From Tessaracoccus sp. (GTDB lineage Bacteria; Actinomycetota; Actinomycetes; Propionibacteriales; Propionibacteriaceae): a stretch of DNA of 64,000 nucleotides. Positions 52,604 to 60,753 of the stretch are shown piece after piece. Location of the stretch: assembly GCF_016714275.1 (NCBI RefSeq), contig NZ_JADJNP010000001.1, positions 1,674,001-1,738,000 of the forward strand, given 5' to 3'. Position 1 is the first letter of the stretch, and each line of letters starts with the position of its first letter. The translations under genes were made by a program, and so were the position numbers. The notes beneath the pieces were generated by a model. It made no database searches. It worked only from the letters and a program-made list of their open reading frames with translations, and was not told where the DNA came from.

Positions 52604-53924
52604 TCACGCCATCTCGTTATCGTGGTCTTGGCCAGGAGATGAAGGCTCCGTTCCAGTCGTCGGAGAACCATGCGACTCTGGCTGCTCGATGATGGCTTCA
52701 CGTCTTAGGAAGTGCGAAGGCCCATACATCGAAAGTGCCCAGCGTCCTGGCTCCCACTCCGTTGCGGTACTTCCGGCATCGTCGATGCGAACCCATCGCA
52801 AGTCGGTCCGGTAGGTGGCGCCATTCACCACAATCTCCACATCAGTGTGCGCGACGGCGGCCGCGACGTGACGAACGCGCAGGATCATCCAGGAGGAGAG
52901 TTCATGGGTCCGATAGAGGTCTTTGGCCTCAACAGCGAGCTTGCCGACGGACGATCGGGTGCTCCCAAGTTCCATGAAGTGCGCACCGACTGGTGCCCAC
53001 TGCTGCTTCTGCCACCTTGCGAGGAAGTCCGCGCAGACTCGCGCAAGCTCTGGTGGGTCTCCAGCGGTGAGGTCGGGTTCGTACTCATGGGGTTGCCACT
53101 CTTCGATCCTGGCCTTCTGATTCTGGACCTCTTGCCATCGGTTGAGCGACTCCCGCAGGGTGGGGGTGGGTTCGACGGGTTTCGCTTGCCGTCTCCGCGC
53201 ATCTGCCCAATCGGCAACGGCGAAGAGACGGTTCCAGGCTTTGGTGGCGACGACCTCGTTGTCGAAGTTGACCAGGGTGCCGTGCATGATGCCGTTGCGG
53301 AACAGATCGGTCACTTCGGCCGTGTCAGTCTTGTAGACCCCTTTGACGAACGACTGGAGCGTGACTCAGGCCCAGGTGATGCCCAGCCACGCTGTCCCAT
53401 GCCACCATGTCCTCCACCGCGCGCGCATGCAGACCCTGGCGAGCCGCGGTGTCCAGGTCGTTGACGAAACCGTCCATCACGGATAGCAGCACCAGGACAG
53501 TGCTGTAGTAGCGACCGGCCTGGTAATCGGTCAGCGCCTTCTGCAGCAGGTCGATGCGAGGGCGCATCGCCTCGAAGCGGTGGAGGCGGCGGAGTGGGAA
53601 CGTGATGCGATCAGCCGTCTTGTAGTAGTCGATGAGACGCGCCTCCGCGGTCTCCGCGTCTCCAGCAGCGATGACGTGCTCGACCGCGGGGAGGTTGAGG
53701 TCGCTAGTGAACACCCAGTTCCGTTCTCCGAGAAGTGCATAGAACGTGTCCACGATCTCGGTGATGCGCCGATGCTCACGCTGTAGGTCCTTGAGTTGCT
53801 TCCGTTGGTCCTTCGACAGCAGGAAACCGAGCAACCTAAACGCCGCCATCTGCTGCTCCATCTCCTTGACAGATGGAAGATCGCGCGCCGAGCCGTATGG
53901 GCTCACTTGTGAACTACTCGCCAT
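52604..53924 (-). pseudogene. HEPN-like protein frameshifted near 53,360
   Basis: From ATG 53924 the frame reads PSVKEMEQQMAAFRLLGFLL, a long helical region, and RYYSTVLVLLSVMDGFVNDL then VAWDSVAGHHLGLSHA, where it slips and stops at 53325. The next frame continues LQSFVKGVYKTDTAEVTDLF and RNGIMHGTLVNFDNEVVATK, AWNRLFAVADWADA, to a stop at 52604. One missing base at SHA restores about 440 residues. RNGIMHG is a classic HEPN R-x4-H motif. I recall an actinobacterial family with exactly this continuous order. As read, the catalytic motif is cut off from the rest. Confidence 0.7.
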
Positions 53925-53965
53925 ACTCAGAACCGTAGCTGGCGCCGCTGACAAGTGATGCCCGG

Positions 53966-54117
53966 TCAGACCCGGTGCTCGGGACACAGTCCGTGTTGTA
54001 GACCCACCGCATCGTCAAGATACGCCTCACAGCGGACGCAGGCGATGCCTCGGAAGATCGTGCTCGGCTGGTCTGGGTCGGCCTGGACCGGTGTCGCGTC
54101 GTAGGCATCAGCGAACG
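53966..54117 (-). pseudogene. C-terminal fragment with a Cys-x2-Cys zinc-ribbon-like end
   Basis: Next to the left end of the IS3 element the minus strand encodes VPFADAYDATPVQADPDQPS, then IFRGIACVRCEAYLDDAVGL and LCPEH before a stop. The third-position GC bias is strong and CVRC...LCPEH looks like a zinc site, so it was probably real coding sequence. No start remains. It might be the tail of the PIN-domain gene on the other side of the IS, but the frames do not join directly. Confidence 0.45.
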
Positions 54118-54191
54118 GGACTGCTGAAGGTTTGGTTGACTCCAAGATCGCATGACTCTCACGAGAGGGTCGTGCTGGAAGGATGGCATCC

Positions 54192-54484
54192 ATGCCGAAG
54201 ATCGCTTACACCGACGAGTTCAAGCGCGACGCGGTCGCGCTGGTCGCCTCAGGCATCCCGCAGAAGCAGGTCGCCAAGGACATGGGGATGGCCAAGACCA
54301 CCCTTCAAGCCTGGGTCCGCGACGCTCGCTTCCAGTCCCACGGATGACCCCGACCACCGATCCTGAGCAGCGCAAGGACATGGCCCAGGCGTTACGCAGG
54401 ATCCGCGAGCTGGAGATGGAGAACGAGGTCCTACGGCGAGCGGCGGCGTATCTGTCGCAGGCTCACATCACGCCCCCAAAATGA
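54192..54484 (+). pseudogene. IS3 OrfA, split at 54,345
   Basis: ATG 54192 opens MPKIAYTDEFKRDAVALVAS with a helix-turn-helix (IPQKQVAKDMGMAKTTLQAW) and stops after RFQSHG. The remainder, RIRELEMENEVLRRAAAYLS, a leucine-zipper-like coiled coil, lies in another frame from an overlapping ATGA at 54344. Relatives that I recall are continuous, so one base is probably missing (GGG read as GG). Translational coupling through ATGA is the alternative. Confidence 0.75.
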
Positions 54485-55364
54485 TCTACCCGCTCGTGAA
54501 GGAGATGGCTGCGGTCGGTGCCACCGTGAGGGTGCCGGTGGCGGTCGCGTGTCGGGTGTTGGGATTCTCCAAGCAGGGCTACTACAAGTGGCTCAAGCAG
54601 CCGGTGTCGGCCCGCGAGGCCGAAGAGCGTGAGCTGATCGACGTGCTCCACCAGCTCCACGATGATGACCCGGAGGGCGGCTACCGCGTCCTGGCCGATG
54701 ACATTGCCGAGTTGGGCTACGAGTTGTCGGAGCGCAGAGTGTGGCGGCTGTGCCGGGTCGCTGGCATCCAGTCGGTGTTCACCAGGCGCAAGACCCGGTA
54801 CAAGAAGGCCGGCGCTCCCGTCCACGATGACCTGGTCAACAGGCAGTTCAGCGCCGACGGCCCCAACGAGCTATGGCTGAGCGACATCACCGAGCACCGC
54901 ACCCGCGAGGGCAAGGTCTACCTTTGTGCGATCAAGGACGTGTTCTCCAACCGGATCGTGGGCTACTCGATCGATTCGCGGATGAAGGCCCGTATCGCCG
55001 TCAACGCGCTCCAGATGGCAGTGGCCCACCGAGGCCGGCCCGCCGGGGTGATCGTGCATTCCGACCGCGGGTCCCAATTCCGCCCAGACGCTTCCTGAAG
55101 GCCCTCAAACGCCACGGCCTGACCGGCTCCATGGGCCGCGTGGGGGCATGCGGTGACAACGCCGCGATGGAGTCGTTCTTCGCGCTCCTGCAGAAGAACG
55201 TCCTCGACCGACGGTCCTGGAGTACACGAGAGGAACTGCGGCTAGCGATCGTGTCCTGGATCGAGGGGAAGTACCACCGGAAACGCCGTCAACGCAGGCT
55301 CGGGAAACTCACCCCGGTCGAGTTCGAACTCATCATGAAACCAACCGCTAGACTGGCGGCATAA
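54481..55364 (+). pseudogene. IS3 OrfB integrase-type transposase, frameshifted near 55,082
   Basis: The first part carries the HTH_21 and rve core: ATVRVPVAVACRVLGFSKQG, LWLSDITEHRTREGKVYLCA (first catalytic Asp) and VIVHSDRGSQF (second Asp). It then stops at 55098. A second frame continues RRFLKALKRHGLTGSMGRVG, DNAAMESFFALLQKNVLDRR, with the catalytic Glu, to 55364. One missing base between QF and RRF explains the break. OrfB begins four bases before the end of OrfA, as is normal in IS3 elements. The transposase should be inactive as read. Confidence 0.85.
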
Positions 55365-55909
55365 ACCCCGGAGGTCAACCAAACCTTCAGCGGACCCAAC
55401 TGTGCGACCAGGCGGGGATGTCTGCGGCCGAGCATCCGGTGTACCTCGGTCGCCGTACGCGACGGGTTCTTCTGCACAGCTGCGAGCAGATCAACGCCTT
55501 CTCGGTATGCCTGCTCGGTGAACCGTAACGCCATGAAGTAGTCCGGGCTGACCGCGCTCATTCCATGCGCCGCGAGATCATCGAGTGCGAAATCATCGAC
55601 ATCGGTCGTGATCAGATACCTGGCTCCCGCACAGATCGCGTCAGCCACCACCTGCCGATCCTTGGTCGTGTCAGTCACTAGACCTTCGGTGCTCTGCGCG
55701 GTCGGCGATAACTCCGTGCCCAGAATCTTCGTACGAACGATCGATGTCCGCGATGCCTGGCCGCGCGCGTGCCGATCGGCTTCGACCTCGACGTGCCTCG
55801 ACCACGTCCACCTCAGACCGTCCGCACGGGCCCCGGCGATCAGCAAGGTGCGGGTCACCGGCGAAGCGAGCGCGTTGGCGTCCAAGAAGAGCAGCGGTGC
55901 GTTACTCAC
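55289..55909 (-). CDS. PIN-domain toxin-like protein with an IS3-derived tail
   Basis: The first 170 residues form a PIN-type ribonuclease: LLFLDANALASPVTRTLLI has the N-terminal Asp, VVADAICAGARYLITTDVDD the C-terminal acidic pair. The start at 55909 overlaps the upstream helix-turn-helix gene by 8 bases, the usual antitoxin-toxin arrangement. After VAQLG the frame enters the IS3 end and adds about 34 foreign residues. If the IS is removed at its GGAC duplication, the frame would stop only a few codons later, so the toxin core may be unaffected. Function as a toxin is inferred from fold and pairing. Confidence 0.65.
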   Translation of the reverse strand: MSNAPLLFLDANALASPVTRTLLIAGARADGLRWTWSRHVEVEADRHARGQASRTSIVRTKILGTELSPTAQSTEGLVTDTTKDRQVVADAICAGARYLITTDVDDFALDDLAAHGMSAVSPDYFMALRFTEQAYREGVDLLAAVQKNPSRTATEVHRMLGRRHPRLVAQLGPLKVWLTSGVYAASLAVGFMMSSNSTGVSFPSLR

Positions 55910-56231
55910 CGAACAACTCGGCCTCGATATCGGCAGCAGACGCCTCGGCCATGCGGCGCAGGAGTTCGCGGCTGTATCGCTCGTACTCGTTCAGTGGTAT
56001 GCGGTGGTGAGTGCCGACCTTCGTTGCCTTGATGTCGCCGTCGGCGATCCGGCGCAACACCGTGGACCGAGACATCCCCAGCCGCCCGGCGACCTCTGCT
56101 GGGGTCAGCAACTCCACCCGAGTGGAGAAGTCGACGACCTCACCGCGCTTCTTCGCCGAGTCCAGGAACGCACGCACCCGCACCCAGTCCTCATTCGACA
56201 GGTGCGCCGGGTCCACCGTCATGCTGCTCAT
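55902..56231 (-). CDS. Helix-turn-helix antitoxin-like protein
   Basis: The 109-residue product, from ATG 56231 (MSSMTVDPAHLSNEDWVRVR), has an excisionase/MerR-type helix-turn-helix near residues 43-70 (LLTPAEVAGRLGMSRSTVLR, DGDIKATKVGTHHRIP) and an acidic C-terminal helix (AEASAADIEAELFGE) of the kind that blocks a toxin active site. It overlaps the PIN gene by 8 bases. This is a common partner type for PIN toxins in actinobacteria. A longer frame from 56267 lacks a ribosome site. Confidence 0.75.
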   Translation of the reverse strand: MSSMTVDPAHLSNEDWVRVRAFLDSAKKRGEVVDFSTRVELLTPAEVAGRLGMSRSTVLRRIADGDIKATKVGTHHRIPLNEYERYSRELLRRMAEASAADIEAELFGE

Positions 56232-56384
56232 GCTCCCCAGCATACTCCGCCGTGACCACTTACACATCGCTAAATGTCCACATTGCTAGTCGAGCGCTGG
56301 GCCCACAACTCCTCCTCACGGTGGCGGTTCATTCGGGCTCCCCGGCTGCGCTGGCTTCGACCAGAGCCCTCCGCACAGGGTCAA

Positions 56385-57771
56385 GTCCCGGGGAGTGGTG
56401 TAAGCGGTTCCTTCGTCTAGGCGGTGAGGGTGAGGGGTTCGGTCACCTCCTCGATGTTGGTGATGGTGGTGAGTCGGCAGCGTGCGAGGATGTCGAGGCC
56501 GAGGTAGCGGCGGCCCTCTGCCCATTCGTCGGTCTGTTCAGCCAGGACGGCGCCGACGAGCCGGATGATCGCTTCCCTGTTCGGGAAGATCCCGACGGCG
56601 TCGGTGCGGCGCCGGATCTCCCGGTTCAGGCGTTCGGCGGGGTTGTTGGACCAGATCTGGGTCCAGACGTCTTTGGGGAACGTCGCGAACGCGAGCACGT
56701 CGGGGCGGGCTTGCTCGAGGTGTTCGGCGACTTCGGGGAGCTTCTCGCTGGTGTAGTCCAGCAGCCGGTCGAACTGCGCCTCCACGGATGCCTGGTCGGG
56801 TTGATCGTAGACCGAGTGCAGCATCGCCTTGACCGCCGGCCAGAGACTCTTCGGGGTGACGGCCATCAGGTTGGCGGCATAATGGGTCCTGCAGCGCTGC
56901 CACGAGGCGCCGGGCAGGTTCGCCGCAACGGCTTCAACCAGCCCGGCGTGGGCGTCGGAGGTCACGAGGCGGACCCCGCCCAGGCCGCGGGCGACGAGGT
57001 CGGCAAAGAACGTGTTCCAGGCGCTGCGGGTCTCGCTGGTGGCGACCTGCAGGCCCAGGACTTCGCGGTGGCCGTCGCCGTTGACCCCGGTCGCGACCAG
57101 GACGACGGCGTTGATCACCCGGCCCCCCTCGCGGACCTTCATGGTGAGCGCGTCGGCGGCGACGAACGTGAACGGGCCAGCCTGGTCAAGGGGGCGGTGC
57201 CGGAACTGGTGGACGTGCTCGTCCAGCTCGGCCGCCATCCGGGACACCTGGGACTTCGAGAGCCCGTCAATGCCGAGGGTTTTGACGAGCTTGTCCATCC
57301 TGCGCGTAGACACCCCGGCGAGGTAGCAGTCCGCGATCACCGTGATCAGTGCCGCTTCGGCGCGTTTACGGCGCTCCAGCAGCCACTCGGGGAAATAGGT
57401 CCCCGAGCGGAGTTTCGGCACCGCGACGTCGATCGTGCCGACACGGGTGTCCAGGGGCCGGTGGCGGTAGCCGTTGCGTTGCGCTACCCGCCCTGCCGAG
57501 GGTTGACCCCATTCGGCGCCGCACACGAGATCGGCGTCGGCGGAAAGGAGTTGATTGATCATGGTCTGCAACAGGCTGCGCATCATGTCCGGGGAGGCCT
57601 CGGTCAGGAGGTTGCTCAGCACGTGGGCAGGGTCGACAATATGAGGAGCGGTCATCGTGATCTGGTCCTTTGAGAAGAGCTTTGAGACGTGAACTCGAAG
57701 GATCCCACGGTGACCGCGCCGTCGTCCCAGACGACACCGGCCACCCTGGGCGCTACACCACTCTAAGGGGC
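56385..57771 (-). mobile_element. IS256-family insertion sequence, about 1.39 kb
   Basis: Imperfect inverted ends share GAGTGGTGTA (56,392-56,401, and the complement at 57,755-57,764) and enclose one intact transposase gene. The outer limits are approximate because the repeats are imperfect, and I could not identify a target duplication. Confidence 0.75.
56417..57655 (-). CDS. IS256-family (Mutator-like) transposase
   Basis: The 412-residue enzyme has the family plan: CGAEWGQPSAGRVAQRNGYR with the RNGYR motif, GTIDVAVPKLRSGTYFPEWL, LAGVSTRRMDKLVKTLGIDG, then FTFVAADALTMKVREGGRVI with the first Asp, VRLVTSDAHAGLVEAV with the second Asp, and WSNNPAERLNREIRRRTDAV with the C-terminal Glu. The frame is complete, so the copy may be active. 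It has no link to the neighbouring toxin pair other than proximity. Confidence 0.93.
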   Translation of the reverse strand: MTAPHIVDPAHVLSNLLTEASPDMMRSLLQTMINQLLSADADLVCGAEWGQPSAGRVAQRNGYRHRPLDTRVGTIDVAVPKLRSGTYFPEWLLERRKRAEAALITVIADCYLAGVSTRRMDKLVKTLGIDGLSKSQVSRMAAELDEHVHQFRHRPLDQAGPFTFVAADALTMKVREGGRVINAVVLVATGVNGDGHREVLGLQVATSETRSAWNTFFADLVARGLGGVRLVTSDAHAGLVEAVAANLPGASWQRCRTHYAANLMAVTPKSLWPAVKAMLHSVYDQPDQASVEAQFDRLLDYTSEKLPEVAEHLEQARPDVLAFATFPKDVWTQIWSNNPAERLNREIRRRTDAVGIFPNREAIIRLVGAVLAEQTDEWAEGRRYLGLDILARCRLTTITNIEEVTEPLTLTA

Positions 57772-57809
57772 TCTACTTTCCATGATCTCCTCGGCAGACT
57801 TCAACATGT

Positions 57810-57864
57810 CCCTTCCTCGAGTGGATTCAGCGCTTCAGCACCGCCATCGCTACTCGAGGAAGGG
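57810..57864. repeat. 13-bp perfect inverted repeat, 29-base spacer
   Basis: CCCTTCCTCGAGT at 57,810-57,822 and ACTCGAGGAAGGG at 57,852-57,864. It lies just beyond the IS256 right end. It could be a remnant end of another element or an RNA hairpin. No gene is present between 57,772 and 58,100 apart from this and the tandem repeats. Confidence 0.5.
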
Positions 57865-57905
57865 GCCCCAACCGCGGACGCGGCCAGGCAACAGACGAAC
57901 GTGTC

Positions 57906-57996
57906 GGGCAGATCCCATGGCCACCACCGGGCAGATTTCATGACCGCCAGCGGGCAACTACATGACCGTCACTGGGCATTTTTCCGTGTCCGCCGA
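57906..57996. repeat. Four 22-23-bp tandem repeats, likely an IS21-type terminus
   Basis: Units beginning GGGCA start at 57,906, 57,929, 57,952 and 57,974; the clearest is GGGCAGATTTCATGACCGCC. Repeated GGGCA...CATGACCGCCA units are what I recall from the ends of IS21-family elements in actinobacteria, where they bind the transposase. No transposase gene is nearby, so this is probably a solo end left by deletion. Confidence 0.55.
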
Positions 57997-58100
57997 CAGA
58001 TGAGCGGAAACTAACGACCGGTATCCCGAGGCAGGAAGAGTCTCCAACTCCATCCCGGTCCGAGTCTCGCAGGAACAGCAATCGGTGGAGGTGAAGCATC

Positions 58101-58484
58101 ATGCAGGAGGTCCTCGATTTCGACGAGGATGGTCGGGTGCGGGCGCTCGAAGGAAAGATCCTGGAGTTCAAACGTGATCTGTCCTCGCCGACAAGGCCAT
58201 TGCGAACGATAGTCGCGTTCGCTAACTCCGCCGGCGGTCGCCTGGTCATCGGCGTTGAGGACGATGGCACGGTTGTTGGTGTCTCCGATCCGCTCAGCGA
58301 GGAAGAGCGCATCACGAGCTTGATTGCTGATCGGATCTCGCCGCAGTTGGTCCCCGCGATCGACCTCGTCACCGTCGACGACGCGACGATCCTTATCGTT
58401 GACGTTCCTCTGAGCACCCGCAGCATCGCCTCTCCCGTGAGGCAGAAGTACGGCTGGAGACCGGTCCGACGGAACGCGTCGTGA
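58101..58484 (+). pseudogene. AlbA_2/Schlafen-type domain protein, N-terminal fragment
   Basis: The 127-codon frame begins MQEVLDFDEDGRVRALEGKI and contains LEFKRDLSSPTRPLRTIVAF, ANSAGGRLVIGVEDDGTVVG and ERITSLIADRISPQLVPAID, which form the AlbA_2 (Schlafen AlbA_2 / AAA_4) domain with its ExK. Complete relatives are 350-500 residues with a C-terminal winged helix. Here the family sequence stops at about 58,436 (VPLSTR) and the frame runs into a universal stress protein fragment. It is truncated by a deletion or recombination. Confidence 0.75.
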
Positions 58485-58672
58485 CTGCTGCCGCGGCCGG
58501 AGCCGACTATCTCATCCTGGGACGCGACGGCGACATGAAACGGCTGGGGCCTCGGAGCCTCGGGCGTGAGACCCGTTTCGTCGTCGACCATGCACCTTGC
58601 ACGGTGTTGCTCGTCTGGCCCGAGGCGGCACCGAGCATCGCGTCCATTCCTCCCGCCCCCGGTCACCCGTAG
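58437..58672 (+). pseudogene. Universal stress protein (UspA), C-terminal fragment
   Basis: In the frame EAEVRLETGPTERVVTAAAA, DYLILGRDGDMKRLGPRSLG, RFVVDHAPCTVLLVWPEAAP the last 75 residues of a UspA domain are clear, including the G-x2-G-x9-G(S) ATP-binding tail as GRDGDMKRLGPRSLG. The N-terminal half is missing and replaced by the AlbA_2 fragment. A short GTG-started frame at 58481 exists but is unlikely to give a functional protein. Confidence 0.7.
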
Positions 58673-58822
58673 ACGGCGTCGAGGTTCCGACGTCGTTGCG
58701 ATAGAGCTCGACCTGCGCCGCTGACAAGCACTGCGGTAGACCGGAAACGAGGCTCGCTCCAACGCTAACCTCGGTCCGGCGTACGACCGGATGAGCGATG
58801 TCGAGATCCTGGCTTCGTCCTG

Positions 58823-59482
58823 TTACCCGAACATGGTCCAGTTGCCTTCGGAGACGACCTCCACAGCACCGTCGGCAACCTTGATGGCCGTTTGCTCGTC
58901 AATGGCGTACGCCAGACCGCCGATATCCGCAGCCCAGCGTTCTGCGTGGGTCGGCGTGTTCGTCGGGAAGAGGTTCAGGTGAGGGAAGAGGGAGAAGTCC
59001 ACGATCCCCAGCGTGCGGTCGTCGGGAGCCGACGGCCACTCGACGAAGTACTCGCCGATCCGGGGAGTCATCACCATGCTTCCCGCACTCACCCCCACCC
59101 AGACCGTGTCAGGGAACGACGGAATCAGCGCGGCAAGGCCGGACTCTCGCATCCAGTGACTCAAGTAGGTCGCGTCGCCGCCGTCGACAAGGAGCGCGTC
59201 GGCCTCCTGAACCCAAGGCAACCACCGCTCCTTGCCGATCGTGGGCAGCGCGGTGAGTTCAAGGACACCGAGCGACTTCCACCCCAAGCCCGTGAGGTGC
59301 TCCCAGCGGGGCTCCGCGGCGACAAGGCCGCGCACTGACGCCGGCCCGCACATCGGGTGCCCCCACTGGGCCGTCGGGACGACGAGGGCATGGGACTCGG
59401 CGATCGGCTTGCCGAGGAGCTGTACGAGTGCCGCGCGGATACTCGGGTTGGTGACGCCGCCTGATGTGAGCAAGAGCTTCAC
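58823..59482 (-). CDS. Peptidase S51-like (type 1 glutamine-amidotransferase-like) protein
   Basis: The 219-residue product begins MKLLLTSGGVTNPSIRAALV and has ADALLVDGGDATYLSHWMRE and the nucleophile elbow VWVGVSAGSMVMTPRIG with the catalytic Ser, the pattern of dipeptidase E and cyanophycinase relatives. It probably hydrolyses small peptides in the cytoplasm. The gene stands alone, with a possible GAGGAGAAACC leader before ATG 59482. There is no link to the mobile region. Confidence 0.82.
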   Translation of the reverse strand: MKLLLTSGGVTNPSIRAALVQLLGKPIAESHALVVPTAQWGHPMCGPASVRGLVAAEPRWEHLTGLGWKSLGVLELTALPTIGKERWLPWVQEADALLVDGGDATYLSHWMRESGLAALIPSFPDTVWVGVSAGSMVMTPRIGEYFVEWPSAPDDRTLGIVDFSLFPHLNLFPTNTPTHAERWAADIGGLAYAIDEQTAIKVADGAVEVVSEGNWTMFG

Positions 59483-59685
59483 GGTTTCTCCTCAGATTCC
59501 CGCTCACGGTCTCCGACCGCGGCCCACGTCCCGCGCGAACGGGCACCGCCGTGTGTCGCGGGCCTAGCCTAGGCCAGCCACGACGCCCGGTTGCCACAGA
59601 CCAGATACCCCGCCAGGCGGGCCTCCAGCGGTAACCTGGCCACCATCCGGCCGAATCGCCACGCGCATCAAGGGAGAGCAACGCG

Positions 59686-60255
59686 ATGAGAACGCTTCGC
59701 TACTCGATCAACGTCACGCTCGATGGCTGCTGCCACCACGAGGCGGGGCTGCCTCCGGACGAGGAGTCGATGACCTACTGGACCACCGAGATGGGACGGG
59801 CTGACGCACTGCTCCTCGGCCGGACGACCTACGAGATGATGGAGTCGGCTTGGCGGAAGCCCGCCGGTGGCCCGTGGCCCGACTGGATGGAAGAGTGGGA
59901 GGTCCCGTTCGCCGAGGCCATCGACGGCGCGAAGAAGTACGTCGTGTCGAGCACCCTGAACGAGGTCGACTGGAACGCTGAACTCCTGCGAGGCGACCTG
60001 GCCCGAGCAGTCCAGCAGCTCAAGCAGGAGCCGGGCGAGGGCCTCTGGGTGGGTGGAGTGACACTCCCCCGCGCTCTGGCGGACCTGGGCCTGATCGACG
60101 AGTACGAGTTCCTCATCCAGCCGATCCTCGCCGGCCACGGTCCGACGCTGCTCGCGGGCCTGCACGAGCGCATCCGGCTTGAGCTCGTCGATCGCCGGGA
60201 GTTCCGGTCCGGGGCCATGGCCCTGCGCTTCCGACCCGCACATCCCCGGACCTGA
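59686..60255 (+). CDS. Dihydrofolate-reductase-like (RibD C-terminal) family protein
   Basis: The 189-residue protein starts MRTLRYSINVTLDGCCHHEA and has ADALLLGRTTYEMMESAW, YVVSSTLNEVDWNAELLRGD and GLWVGGVTLPRALADLGLID, the nucleotide-binding and substrate segments of the RibD_C/DHFR-like family. The ATG has a GGGAGAGCAACGCG leader. Many members are of unknown substrate; true folate reduction is not established by the sequence. It stands alone. Confidence 0.85.
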   Translation: MRTLRYSINVTLDGCCHHEAGLPPDEESMTYWTTEMGRADALLLGRTTYEMMESAWRKPAGGPWPDWMEEWEVPFAEAIDGAKKYVVSSTLNEVDWNAELLRGDLARAVQQLKQEPGEGLWVGGVTLPRALADLGLIDEYEFLIQPILAGHGPTLLAGLHERIRLELVDRREFRSGAMALRFRPAHPRT

Positions 60256-60331
60256 CTGACCGCCTCCCGCGGCGCTGGTACAAAGAGCGCCACGCACAAG
60301 GCCGAGCGGCAGGACGACGAATGCAGCCCGC

Positions 60332-60742
60332 CTAGACGTCGGCAGCCAGCGAGTTGATGAGGTCACGCACGCGGGCCGCGATCTGGTCGCGAATGCTACG
60401 CACGACCTCGATGGGCTGGCCGGCCGGATCGTCAAGCTTCCAGTCCTCGTAGCGCTTGCCGGGAAAGAACGGGCAGGCATCGCCGCAGCCCATGGTGACG
60501 ACGACATCGGCGGTCCGGACGGCGTCGATGGTCAAAACCTTCGGCTGCTCCGAGGTGATGTCGATGCCGACCTCACTCATGACCTCGACAGCGACGGGGT
60601 TGATCTGCTCCGCGGGGATGGAGCCCGCTGAGCGAACCTCAATATCGTCGCCCGCGTAGTGCCGCAGATACCCCGCGGCGATCTGCGAGCGCCCAGCGTT
60701 GTGGACGCAGACGAAGAGAACGGTCGGTGTGAACTCAGTCAT
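60332..60742 (-). CDS. arsC: Arsenate reductase, low-molecular-weight phosphatase type
   Basis: The 136-residue enzyme has the P-loop VLFVCVHNAGRSQIAAGYLR (C-x5-R at residues 12-18), EVRSAGSIPAEQINPVAVEV, VVTMGCGDACPFFPGKRYED with the second and third redox cysteine region, and DWKLDDPAGQ with the general-acid Asp. This is the thioredoxin- or mycothiol-coupled arsenate reductase family. No arsenite exporter or ArsR is nearby, so it may have a general or stray role. It ends 41 bases before the window's coding gap and starts 12 bases from the acetyltransferase gene end. Confidence 0.9.
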   Translation of the reverse strand: MTEFTPTVLFVCVHNAGRSQIAAGYLRHYAGDDIEVRSAGSIPAEQINPVAVEVMSEVGIDITSEQPKVLTIDAVRTADVVVTMGCGDACPFFPGKRYEDWKLDDPAGQPIEVVRSIRDQIAARVRDLINSLAADV

Positions 60743-60753
60743 CGGGGTGCCCC

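Larger units (their letters stand above)
54122..55391 (+). mobile_element. IS3-family insertion sequence, about 1.27 kb, decayed
   Basis: The ends share GCTGAAGGTTTGGTTGAC as an inverted repeat (54,123 and the complement ending at 55,391). The flanking GGAC at 54,118-54,121 and 55,392-55,395 is a plausible 4-bp target duplication. Both transposase frames are broken. Confidence 0.8.

Noticed and set aside
54192..55364. Programmed -1 frameshifting as the sole explanation for the split IS3 frames
   Set aside because: The normal OrfA/OrfB junction is elsewhere (54,481); the two extra breaks lie inside OrfA and OrfB, with no slippery A-run.
56252..57673. 473-codon plus-strand frame opposite the IS256 transposase
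   Set aside because: Antisense of a complete, motif-bearing transposase.
57906..57996. CRISPR array
   Set aside because: The units are degenerate, directly adjacent without spacers, and only four in number.
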